A DNA stretch of 45,587 nt, taken from Methylophaga sp. Its GTDB lineage: Bacteria; Pseudomonadota; Gammaproteobacteria; Nitrosococcales; Methylophagaceae. The stretch lies in assembly GCA_002706095.1 (NCBI GenBank), contig PAJP01000010.1, positions 1 through 45,587 on the forward strand, in the 5' to 3' direction. Position 1 is the stretch's first letter. Each line of letters begins with the position of its first letter. Shown here in pieces: positions 38,525 through 45,389 of the stretch. Below the pieces are notes generated by a model. The model was not told the DNA's origin and ran no database searches. It saw only the letters and a list, made by a program, of their open reading frames with translations. The position numbers and the translations under genes were made by a program.

Positions 38525-39669
38525 TAGATTGCCTCCGGTGCTTCAAATTCAAGTTTATCGGCATTCGTGCTCAACCGCCCACCATTCAGCGGATGATCCG
38601 CGCCCTTCGGTGCCTTGCAGTTACGCGCCATGATGCGCAGGGCGTTTACGTCGAGCGCCTTGGCTTCATCTTCGGTCGCTAGCTTGGCTTCTACCACAGT
38701 CGCCTCAAGCGTTTCTTTCTCAGCTTTTGCAGCGGCTTCGGACTCGGCGTTGATCGCGTCGAGCTTGTCTTGTATGGGTTTGACTGCGTCAGACACGGCA
38801 GACGCGATAGCTTGCGCCTGATTCGCTTGCAGTGTTTCGGCCTGCTTATCGAGCATGGCCTGTAGCTCTTCAGTCGTCATTTGCGGTTCCTCGGTAGACG
38901 TTTGAGAGTTGGTTTGCAGGCCAGCGGCCTCTTCGGTTTTATCGCCGTTCAGCACGGCGCGTACTGCGTTTTTGATGCGTTCGACTAATCCAGCGTTGCG
39001 CTTCTGTTTTTCCTTGCGCTCGTAGCTATCCACGATTTCAAACACCATCGCGGTAACGTAGTCGTCGTCCATCTCTAGCTCAGAGTTAACGACTTCGACT
39101 TGCTCGCCGGAGGAGTTGACCATCATTCCAACGCCTGCATCGGTGCCAATGGCGGGGGTCTCGGAAATTAAAATCGCATCGTGATCGAATGCAAAGCTGT
39201 TGCCTACCCACTCATAGTCAGCGCCTTCGGGTGCTGGTTCGCGCTGCATCAGCAATCCGGTACTGGTACTAATCGGCTTGCCTTCGTCAATCGCCGCCAG
39301 CAGCTTGCGCCCGTTCTCGCTATTCTGGGCAAACTCCACGTCGATAACCTTATCGGCAAAAACGCGGTCGCCTTCGATGCGTGGGTTGGTGTTCCACGCG
39401 CCCGCCCAAAAGCCGTTGATGGCCTCAGGCGTGCGCGCGCTAACAAACTGGTTATTCACCACCGGATGCCCAAGCGGGGCGGGCAAACCTTCCAACTGCT
39501 GGTAGCTCGCCTCTAGCTCAGCGCGTGGGTAAAAGATGTTGTTTAACACCGTGTCGAACTTCGCCACAGCGCTAGGCACCACAATCACCTCACGACCATT
39601 GCGCTTTTCGCGCTTGATGGCGGCGTTGTTGACGCGGTGCTTGATGTTGACGCGGATTTGGTCGGCCAT
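38524..39669 (-). CDS. DUF2213 capsid maturation protein (protease-scaffold)
   Basis: 381 residues. GHPVVNNQFVSARTPEAING and NPRIEGDRVFADKVIDVEFA are DUF2213 signatures; GKPISTSTGLLM and AFDHDAILISETPAIG follow. The C-terminal part (260-345) is Gln/Ala/Glu-rich coiled coil, as in scaffold domains. Probably processes and scaffolds the prohead. First gene of the head operon under promoter P5. Confidence 0.8.
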   Translation of the reverse strand: MADQIRVNIKHRVNNAAIKREKRNGREVIVVPSAVAKFDTVLNNIFYPRAELEASYQQLEGLPAPLGHPVVNNQFVSARTPEAINGFWAGAWNTNPRIEGDRVFADKVIDVEFAQNSENGRKLLAAIDEGKPISTSTGLLMQREPAPEGADYEWVGNSFAFDHDAILISETPAIGTDAGVGMMVNSSGEQVEVVNSELEMDDDYVTAMVFEIVDSYERKEKQKRNAGLVERIKNAVRAVLNGDKTEEAAGLQTNSQTSTEEPQMTTEELQAMLDKQAETLQANQAQAIASAVSDAVKPIQDKLDAINAESEAAAKAEKETLEATVVEAKLATEDEAKALDVNALRIMARNCKAPKGADHPLNGGRLSTNADKLEFEAPEAI

Positions 39670-39696
39670 GAATTAGCCCTATTAGAATCTGCTCGC

Positions 39697-39705
39697 AGTA
39701 TAGCA
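39697..39705 (-). promoter_or_regulatory. Extended -10 promoter P5 (TGC-TATACT) for the head operon
   Basis: Minus strand TTGCAC, 18 bases, TATACT preceded by TGC. The best -35/-10 pair of the late promoters; about 28 bp before ATG 39669. Confidence 0.6.
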
Positions 39706-39778
39706 CAAGGCTATCGGTGCGTGCAAAGTGGCTCAACCATGTCGTGCGTGCCCACGGGTTGGCGGCTCATCAAGGTGG

Positions 39779-40080
39779 CGTTACGACGAAAAACAGTGTG
39801 CCGTTACAGACGTTACAAGCGTTACAGTCCTAATTAAACTTGTACCGGTGAAAAATCCAATGGATTCAAAGGCTTGTGACATATATAACAATAATTACAG
39901 AAAATAGATATATATATAGAGAGGTATGTCTATCTAAGTGCCTATCAGTGTTTATGTATATGTGACTATCGTTCGCAAAACATCGTAACAAACGTAACGG
40001 CTGTAATTTTTTAATTAAAACAACAAGTTGCGCGTTACGCTGGCTATTTTGTGGCGTTACGCACTTTTAAAACGTAACGA
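39779..40080. other. Iteron-rich region, copy B (diverged duplicate of 5700-5990)
   Basis: Non-coding. CGTTAC at 39779, 39802, 39811, 39820, 40033 and 40055; GTAACA/GTAACG at 39985, 39994 and 40074. Shared blocks with copy A in the same order: CCGTTACAGACGTTAC, TCCTAATTAAACTTGTACCG, AAAAATCCA, TGTGACA, TAGAGAGG, ATCGTAACAAACGTAACGG. The core (39890-39960) is AT-rich. Could be a second origin or a binding array for the phage replication protein. Confidence 0.6.
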
Positions 40081-40111
40081 TTGGCCGTTGACGTAAGCGC
40101 AAGCTGTGCAT

Positions 40112-40120
40112 ATTTCAGCA
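40112..40120 (-). promoter_or_regulatory. Extended -10-like site P11 (TGC-TGAAAT)
   Basis: Minus strand GTGTGCTGAAAT after a terminator T-run, reading into iteron copy B. No gene follows for 450 bp; it might make an origin transcript. Confidence 0.4.
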
Positions 40121-40123
40121 CAC

Positions 40124-40149
40124 AAAAAAACCCGCCGAGGTGGCGGGTT
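40124..40149 (-). terminator. Rho-independent terminator
   Basis: Minus strand AACCCGCC-ACCTC-GGCGGGTT then T-run, ending the 41963-40165 gene group. Confidence 0.87.
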
Positions 40150-40164
40150 GGTGTTGCAGCGCGG

Positions 40165-40371
40165 TTAGCTGAAAATAAAATCTGCCCCATCCTGATATGC
40201 TTTCACGCATTTCTCTATGTCCGCAGATTTGCCTATGCTGAAATACTTGCCGTTAAAGCAGAACTCAACCTTTTTTACATCCCACAAGATGGCTTTGTTT
40301 TTAGCCTCTCGCACTGCATCCACTAATGATGTTCCTGGCATAAATTTAACTTTTGCTATCATGTTACTCAT
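40165..40371 (-). CDS. Hypothetical protein, 68 aa
   Basis: MSNMIAKVKFMPGTSLVDAV start; ATG 40371 with GGAG upstream and ATGA overlap. VKKVEFCFNGKYFSIGKSAD in the centre. No family recognised. Confidence 0.68.
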   Translation of the reverse strand: MSNMIAKVKFMPGTSLVDAVREAKNKAILWDVKKVEFCFNGKYFSIGKSADIEKCVKAYQDGADFIFS

Positions 40372-40799
40372 CCCAAACACTCCATCAAATACAGTTTATC
40401 CCACACATACCGCCCATTAGCGGTGCGCTCCAAGTCACGCATCAACGCCTCACGCGCCTCTTGCAGCTCGCTAATGATCTGCGCTTGCCCTACCTCTGCA
40501 TCAGCCTCGCGTGTTTCCATGCTGCCGTCATCATAGCGCAGCACTAGCCTGGCAATGATGCGCCACCGCAACGGGGCGTGCGTGGCGTACGTGGCAATGT
40601 CCTGCTGCTTACGCTGCGGAATATGCGCCGGAAACGACCATTCACCCTCAAATTCCCCGCCGATATGCCGACCAGTGGCCTTAATACCTACACACCAGCG
40701 CCGTGCGTTCGTCTGATAGTGTTGGTACTGCTTCTGACTCACCAGCCGCTTACGGCGCTTAATCTCGCCAGCCTGGGCGCGGTTTTGGGCGCGGTTCAT
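40368..40799 (-). CDS. Hypothetical protein, 143 aa
   Basis: Very basic N-terminus (NRAQNRAQAGEIKRRKRLVS) then WRIIARLVLRYDDGSMETRE and a helical C-terminal part. Overlaps neighbours by 4 bp on each side. No family recognised; the N-terminus could bind nucleic acid. Confidence 0.68.
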   Translation of the reverse strand: MNRAQNRAQAGEIKRRKRLVSQKQYQHYQTNARRWCVGIKATGRHIGGEFEGEWSFPAHIPQRKQQDIATYATHAPLRWRIIARLVLRYDDGSMETREADAEVGQAQIISELQEAREALMRDLERTANGRYVWDKLYLMECLG

Positions 40800-41059
40800 T
40801 GCTGTTCCTCCGGCGCATAAACAATTGCCGCCTGGATCGCGAGCGCCATATCACCAAACGGCATGTAAGCCTCACTAGCGGCGTCTACCATCTCCTCAGT
40901 TGGCTCGACGGGCACGCATTTGTACCCATCCGGGCAGCGGGCTTGCCATGCGGCCCAAGCCTCATCCGCTGCCGTATGGTAATAACTTCCGTCCACCATT
41001 ACGCACAAACCCATGTTTCGGCTCTGCGCCCACGCCTCAAAACGCTCTCTTTCAGTCAT
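40796..41059 (-). CDS. Hypothetical protein, 87 aa
   Basis: FEAWAQSRNMGL and DEAWAAWQARCPDGYKCVPV resemble a small protein common in phages of Gram-negative bacteria (FEAW...AWxAWQAR), role unknown. ATGA overlap with the next gene. Confidence 0.72.
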   Translation of the reverse strand: MTERERFEAWAQSRNMGLCVMVDGSYYHTAADEAWAAWQARCPDGYKCVPVEPTEEMVDAASEAYMPFGDMALAIQAAIVYAPEEQQ

Positions 41060-41243
41060 AACTCCACTCCTTCAATTCACGCTCAAGCGCCATTTCTTCT
41101 AGACGTCTGTCAATCAATGGCCGCTTGGCGTAGTGTTTTTCGGTCGCATACACGTCGTTGCGGATGCGGCTCTGGAATTTGGTTTCGCTGCCGCCGCCCT
41201 GAATGTGGCGGCCTGTGAAGCTGGGGATGGTGTAGGTGGTCAT
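41052..41243 (-). CDS. Hypothetical protein, 63 aa
   Basis: MTTYTIPSFTGRHIQGGGSE start; ATG 41243 overlaps the preceding stop (ATGA). Charged helical C-terminus (EEMALERELKEW). No family recognised. Confidence 0.65.
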   Translation of the reverse strand: MTTYTIPSFTGRHIQGGGSETKFQSRIRNDVYATEKHYAKRPLIDRRLEEMALERELKEWSYD

Positions 41244-41473
41244 AATATACCTACGGTAGAAGATGCTGTTTTTGAGGATATTCGCCAAATATGCCCGCAG
41301 TTTTTACATTCAGCCTTGTAACCGCCGCGAGGCCCCTTGATAACTCTTACGTGCTCCCATGTTCCCTTATAACTGTACACCAATGGATCACCTGAGTAGG
41401 TGGTTCTTGTTCCATACTTTTTCCACGCTGCTTCGTAACAAACAACGCATCTAGCAGATCTCTTCCTGGTCAT
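41240..41473 (-). CDS. Small zinc-ribbon protein, 77 aa
   Basis: CVVC and CKNCGHIW form a likely zinc ribbon separated by a basic, aromatic stretch. ATG 41473 with GGAGGAGG upstream is preferred over longer upstream extensions. Function unknown. Confidence 0.7.
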   Translation of the reverse strand: MTRKRSARCVVCYEAAWKKYGTRTTYSGDPLVYSYKGTWEHVRVIKGPRGGYKAECKNCGHIWRISSKTASSTVGIL

Positions 41474-41513
41474 CACTTCCTCCTCCATGCCCGCGCTAGG
41501 CGGGCGGGGTTGT

Positions 41514-41963
41514 TTAATCGAATCGGTAGTGGCCGTGAACCACCTCGTGAGTATCTGGAATAACGCGATCACCATGGCTGTCCGGATTGATTGACTCAAT
41601 ATCCAATCCATCCGCTTTTTTCGTAAAATCCTCCAGTATCGCGATCTCTCGCCTCATGTGATTAATCTGCTTTCGCTTAAGCATCATTAAATGGTCAAAG
41701 GCGTCAGGAAGGGTCTTGAATGCTACTCGGCTACCAACCTTGGCGACCTTGTGTATCTTTTCGCCGCTTCGCTTAGCAGCCTGTAAGAGGCTTTCATCTT
41801 CGCGCTGATAGCTCCTAATATAGCCAGCCCTCGTTTTCTCAATGCACCAATGCCAGCATTCAGATTCGTGGATGCTAACTAACTCCTTGGTGATAACATT
41901 GATTCCTTGCTCGTCTATCGCGAGGCGCATCTTGTAAAAAACATCATGATCTCTCACTAACAT
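41514..41963 (-). CDS. Hypothetical protein, 149 aa
   Basis: AT-richer than its neighbours. Starts at ATG 41963 or, better spaced from GGAGG, GTG 41957. RLAIDEQGINVITKELVSIH and IHESECWHWCIEKTRAGYIR segments; a basic helix (LMMLKRKQINHMRREIAILE) near residue 100. No family recognised. Copy D of the repeated element lies about 20 bp upstream. Confidence 0.65.
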   Translation of the reverse strand: MLVRDHDVFYKMRLAIDEQGINVITKELVSIHESECWHWCIEKTRAGYIRSYQREDESLLQAAKRSGEKIHKVAKVGSRVAFKTLPDAFDHLMMLKRKQINHMRREIAILEDFTKKADGLDIESINPDSHGDRVIPDTHEVVHGHYRFD

Positions 41964-41981
41964 CCCTCCTCTCTAGTTATA

Positions 41982-42030
41982 CATCAACAATAAACCCCAG
42001 CGGCTGCCGGGGCTAATGGTATTTTTTTAT
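41982..42030 (-). promoter_or_regulatory. Repeated intergenic element, copy D
   Basis: Minus strand AAAAAAATACC, ATTAGC, a CCCC...GGGG hairpin, TTTATTG. The terminal block is TTGATG instead of TTTGGGG, so it is the weakest copy. Points to the 149-aa gene. Confidence 0.5.
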
Positions 42031-42053
42031 CGTGTAGCGGTGGATGATAGGGG

Positions 42054-42959
42054 TTAGCTATCAGGCTCAAACGCGGCGCGCTGTTTTTGCATGCGTTCTT
42101 TTAGCGGGCCAAGGATGGGCTGGCCTGATTCGTCTAGGAGTACGCTTTGCTGCGAGCAGCGGCAATTTATCGATTCACCCCCCTGGCTATAAAACTCCGC
42201 AACCTCCTGCGCACTGAATGTGCGCCCATGTTTGGAAGCGTGGCTTTGGCGTGTGCTCGGCAGTAATGCGCTGTACCACAACATAGCCGTGCGAATGCCT
42301 AAGCGCTCTTGTGCGTCTTGATTCTCGTCTCGTGCAGCTCTGCGCAGCGCTGAAGTCACCTCAGTCCTAGCGATACGCTCTGCTCTGCTCTCGCTAACCT
42401 TAAACCGCGCCCGTATATCCTTCGCCACCGTACGCGGATTCAGCCCATCCTCAACGCCCTGGCTAAGCACACGCCCCAGCTCCGTAGCCGTATCGCCGTT
42501 GAATGAGTCCATCTGCTCGAACACCCGCGAACGAATCAACGCCACCCGCCGCTGCCACGGCTCCGACGCCAAGACCTGCGTTATCTCCCGCGTATAGTCA
42601 TCCGTCAGCGCCGCTAACTGTGCCACGGCGGTTCCGGTGCCTGCTTCATACGCTAGCACCGTTTGCGCGGCCATATAATCCGGTGGCACCTCGATGCCCA
42701 GGCGACGGCGAATCTCCTCAACAATAAGTCGCAGCTCCTCCACGCTAATTAGGTATTCGTAGCGCGTTTCGTTGACCACATAGCCCGGCACTTGAGCGTT
42801 AATCGTGATCTCACGCTTTGGTATCTCCTCAAAACGCTCTAGCACCCATCGGCGAACGTCGCGCAAGCCGCGTTTTAAGCGGCTCACGGTCTGTTGTTGC
42901 AGGCGGGCGTGCCCCACTGGGTTCTCTGTGTTTCGGGGCAGGGTGGGGTATTTAGGCAT
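42054..42959 (-). CDS. Mu F-like head morphogenesis / minor capsid protein
   Basis: 301 residues. SESRAERIARTEVTSALRRA, WYSALLPSTRQSHASKHGRT and CRCSQQSVLLD are the conserved elements of the SPP1 gp7/Mu F family. A few copies sit in the prohead with the portal and are needed for infectivity. ATG 42959 overlaps the stop of the small zinc protein. Confidence 0.87.
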   Translation of the reverse strand: MPKYPTLPRNTENPVGHARLQQQTVSRLKRGLRDVRRWVLERFEEIPKREITINAQVPGYVVNETRYEYLISVEELRLIVEEIRRRLGIEVPPDYMAAQTVLAYEAGTGTAVAQLAALTDDYTREITQVLASEPWQRRVALIRSRVFEQMDSFNGDTATELGRVLSQGVEDGLNPRTVAKDIRARFKVSESRAERIARTEVTSALRRAARDENQDAQERLGIRTAMLWYSALLPSTRQSHASKHGRTFSAQEVAEFYSQGGESINCRCSQQSVLLDESGQPILGPLKERMQKQRAAFEPDS

Positions 42960-43104
42960 TGTGACCGCCAGTCATAAATGTTCTATGCCCACACCCTGGG
43001 CAGCGCTTTGATGAGCCACCTTTCTTTATGTCTTTTGCTGTCGGCTCACTCATCTTCGCCTTAGTTACAGGCTTTAAGCATCTCATGCATATGTAATGAT
43101 TCAT
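42952..43104 (-). CDS. Small zinc-ribbon protein, 50 aa
   Basis: MNHYICMRCLKPVTKAKMSE, then a second pair CPGCGHRTF: a rubredoxin-like or zinc-ribbon four-cysteine arrangement. ATG 43104 with GGCGGG upstream. Too short for confident family assignment. Confidence 0.65.
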   Translation of the reverse strand: MNHYICMRCLKPVTKAKMSEPTAKDIKKGGSSKRCPGCGHRTFMTGGHNA

Positions 43105-43116
43105 CCCGCCATCCCC

Positions 43117-43308
43117 TCAATTAACAACATTCCGCCCATCCCACCTACGCCCACGGTCAGCATCACCACACAAATAACGGTCATGCCAAACCAATCCGGC
43201 AGCGCGGCACCCTAACGGGCTATGATTGCTGGGCAATCGAGCGGCCAGATACCACTTGTCTAGCGTTGCGGTTGCGGCTACCCAGCGCCATGTTTGCAAG
43301 ATGGTCAT
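43117..43308 (-). CDS. Hypothetical protein, 63 aa (alternative frame also possible)
   Basis: ATG 43308 overlaps the preceding stop (ATGA). MTILQTWRWVAATATLDKWY start. In another frame a 27-residue hydrophobic peptide (MTVICVVMLTVGVGGMGGML...) overlaps the next gene's ATG by 4 bp in this genome's usual style, so either or both may be translated. Confidence 0.45.
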   Translation of the reverse strand: MTILQTWRWVAATATLDKWYLAARLPSNHSPLGCRAAGLVWHDRYLCGDADRGRRWDGRNVVN

Positions 43309-43418
43309 ACTACCCCCTTAGGCCGCATATCCAGCCACTTCATCTGCAAATACCACTGAAACGCAGCCACCTCTTGGTATTTGGCGGTTTCGTACCAGTG
43401 TTGGTGTGTTTCGGTCAT
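43305..43418 (-). CDS. Small hypothetical protein, 37 aa
   Basis: MTETHQHWYETAKYQEVAAF, ending LDMRPKGVV. ATG 43418 overlaps the preceding stop (ATGA) and its own stop overlaps the next ATG, so it is probably real in spite of its size. Aromatic, helical; no family. Confidence 0.6.
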   Translation of the reverse strand: MTETHQHWYETAKYQEVAAFQWYLQMKWLDMRPKGVV

Positions 43419-43681
43419 TGTGGTGGCTCCGGAAGTGGCATCCAGTGGGTAGGCTTAAAACAATCCCCGATTGGCTCATGGTGCGGATCGTATTCATGGT
43501 CGCCAATTTCTGTCCAGTGCTTCCATTGGTCATCTTCAAATATGCAGTCTGTAAGCCTTTGATCATCACCATCTGTGAAATATTTTTCAAAGTATGCGTT
43601 ATACCTGGGTACGGCTACTACCCATAAATCTACCATCGTTCCATCAAGTGGCGCTGTATCAATCGGCTGCCATTCGCTCAT
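43415..43681 (-). CDS. DUF551-like hypothetical protein
   Basis: 88 residues starting MSEWQPIDTAPLDGTMVDLW, the WQPIxTAPxDGT opening of DUF551-type phage proteins. ATG 43681 is six bases after GGAG. It overlaps the portal stop by 23 bp. Role unknown. Confidence 0.75.
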   Translation of the reverse strand: MSEWQPIDTAPLDGTMVDLWVVAVPRYNAYFEKYFTDGDDQRLTDCIFEDDQWKHWTEIGDHEYDPHHEPIGDCFKPTHWMPLPEPPQ

Positions 43682-45062
43682 CATATTCTCCATTATCATC
43701 ACCCAAATCATCCGCAGGCACCTCAGGCTCTGTCAGCGCCTCCCACCCAATAATAGCCCGCAATTCGTCACCTGTCGCGATAATCTCCCCGGTGCCTGCC
43801 ATGTTTTTAACGGCCTCGGTAGCGGTCTTTAGCATCGCCAGTTTATCAGCAAGCGAGGCGTCGTTCAGCTCAGACCACATCACTTCGTATTCATCTCCCG
43901 GCACGGGTGGAATGATGCGGTATTCCATCAGTCGGTCGATAAAGCGGCGAATATCCGTTTGCAGGTCGCCCCCCCGGCGCGCCTGACAGCGGTTATTAAA
44001 GTCATCCTGGTCTTCGGTGCTTGCCCGCTCGCCCTGCTGATTGCCGATAAGCACCTTCGTCGGTATTTCCAACGACGCAGCGATGCATTGTACCTGTATC
44101 TCGAAATGCTCTTTCGGCTGGGGGACGTTAGCCACCAGCGGGTTAATTTTGCCCCCGGTCGTGAACGCTGCTGCGTCAATGACCGAGTTTAGGTCGGCCA
44201 TCATCTCGTTCAGGCGTTCGTTCAGCTCATCCATGCCGACGCCATACGACCGGGCAAGCTCTGGCAGGCTCTGTGAGTCGCTATACTCAACGCTTAACTG
44301 CCGTGAAGCATTCTTCAGAAAACCTTCGCCGCTGCCCCCGGTAATTTTCACTACCGAAACGAAGTCGTTATACGCCGCTTCCAGCTCGCTAACGCCTTCC
44401 CGGTAATCGCCTACAATCACGACACGGCTATGGTGAATCGTCACGCTACGGGCTGGCGGTGGTGTGTCTGCGGTCTGAACGTTGCCCTCGTTGTAGTTCC
44501 ACGTTGTAGGCTGGCCGTAGCGCGGGCTGTTGGGGTTTTCATCCCATGTTCCAGGCGTTAATTGCCCTTCCCATGCCGGGATAATCTCAATCAGGTCACC
44601 ACCGGGCTGCAACTCTTCATCCCATCGCGCATTGTCAGCCACTCGCAGGATTAAACCAGAGTAAGCCCCCACCATCCGGCGGCGGTCAGCATCCTGGAAT
44701 TTCTGCCAGACGTTCAGGCGCTTGAACAGCTTTCGAACGTCGCGTTCCCACGGTTTTTCGGTGGTCTTTTCGTCCGTCGTGTCACCCTGGATGATCCATG
44801 GGTTATCCTGCCATGTTTTGCGGATCAGGCGATTGACGCCAGCTTTGGCTAGGCTGTTGCGCTGGTAGAGATTTAAGAAGTCGTAGAAGTTCAGAGTATT
44901 GGGAAATCCATAATTCTCCCAGGACTTCGGTCTTTTCGTGTCGCTGCTGGCGTTATAGCCCGCGCCATAAGCTAGCGCTTGCCGCATCGACGCCAACCGA
45001 CGCTCACTCATGTACTGATTAACGGCCATCGTTAGCCGTGTTTCTTTGTCTTGCTGTGCCAT
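43659..45062 (-). CDS. Portal protein (DUF1073-like)
   Basis: 467 residues. YQRNSLAKAGVNRLIRKTWQDNPWII and VYLIGNQQGERASTEDQDDF-like region (IPTKVLIGNQQGERASTEDQ) are hallmarks of the DUF1073 portal family. It forms the dodecameric DNA channel and docks TerL. ATG 45062 comes directly after a terminator hairpin's T-run. Followed by small genes and the MuF-like protein. Confidence 0.9.
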   Translation of the reverse strand: MAQQDKETRLTMAVNQYMSERRLASMRQALAYGAGYNASSDTKRPKSWENYGFPNTLNFYDFLNLYQRNSLAKAGVNRLIRKTWQDNPWIIQGDTTDEKTTEKPWERDVRKLFKRLNVWQKFQDADRRRMVGAYSGLILRVADNARWDEELQPGGDLIEIIPAWEGQLTPGTWDENPNSPRYGQPTTWNYNEGNVQTADTPPPARSVTIHHSRVVIVGDYREGVSELEAAYNDFVSVVKITGGSGEGFLKNASRQLSVEYSDSQSLPELARSYGVGMDELNERLNEMMADLNSVIDAAAFTTGGKINPLVANVPQPKEHFEIQVQCIAASLEIPTKVLIGNQQGERASTEDQDDFNNRCQARRGGDLQTDIRRFIDRLMEYRIIPPVPGDEYEVMWSELNDASLADKLAMLKTATEAVKNMAGTGEIIATGDELRAIIGWEALTEPEVPADDLGDDNGEYDERMAAD

Positions 45063-45094
45063 AAAAAAGCCCCGAAGAGGTGATGTCTTGGGGC
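45063..45094 (-). terminator. Terminator hairpin abutting the portal start codon
   Basis: Minus strand GCCCC-AAGA...TCTT-C-GGGGC then six T and ATG 45062. The -10 of P10 lies two bases before it. Same promoter/hairpin/Shine-Dalgarno arrangement as at the GIY-YIG and neck genes. Confidence 0.78.
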
Positions 45095-45096
45095 TT

Positions 45097-45105
45097 ATTG
45101 TAGCA
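45097..45105 (-). promoter_or_regulatory. Extended -10 promoter P10 (TGC-TACAAT) for the portal operon
   Basis: Minus strand GGTGCTACAAT. A start about seven bases downstream falls within the hairpin's 5' arm. Confidence 0.55.
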
Positions 45106-45117
45106 CCTAGGCTTGAC

Positions 45118-45333
45118 TTAGTCGTCTACGCCTTGAACTCGGTCAATGCTCCACACCTCTTCTCTAAAATCCCCCCTGGGGTCGCATTGGCCTTCCGTGC
45201 CAAAAAAGTCTTCCTCGTGAAGATCATCAAGCATCATGTCTAACGGGCCAGCAATTGATTCGGCTTCGTCTTCGTCGCCTGCAATTTTAGAAAGCCTTTC
45301 TAACACTAGCTTTACGCGCTTTGAGTAGCTCAT
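45118..45333 (-). CDS. Acidic hypothetical protein, 71 aa
   Basis: MSYSKRVKLVLERLSKIAGD then a strongly acidic tail (GDEDEAESIAGPLDMMLDDL). GAGGAG precedes ATG 45333. No family recognised; follows the junction-spanning gene. Confidence 0.7.
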   Translation of the reverse strand: MSYSKRVKLVLERLSKIAGDEDEAESIAGPLDMMLDDLHEEDFFGTEGQCDPRGDFREEVWSIDRVQGVDD

Positions 45334-45389
45334 TTCTTTCTCCTCAATGCCGCCCTTTTGAGCGGCTTGGTATTTATCGCGCTGTGGTG

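Noticed and set aside
43318-43590. Minus-strand 90-codon frame overlapping the DUF551-like and 37-aa genes
   Set aside because: Out of phase with both better-supported genes and without a Shine-Dalgarno.
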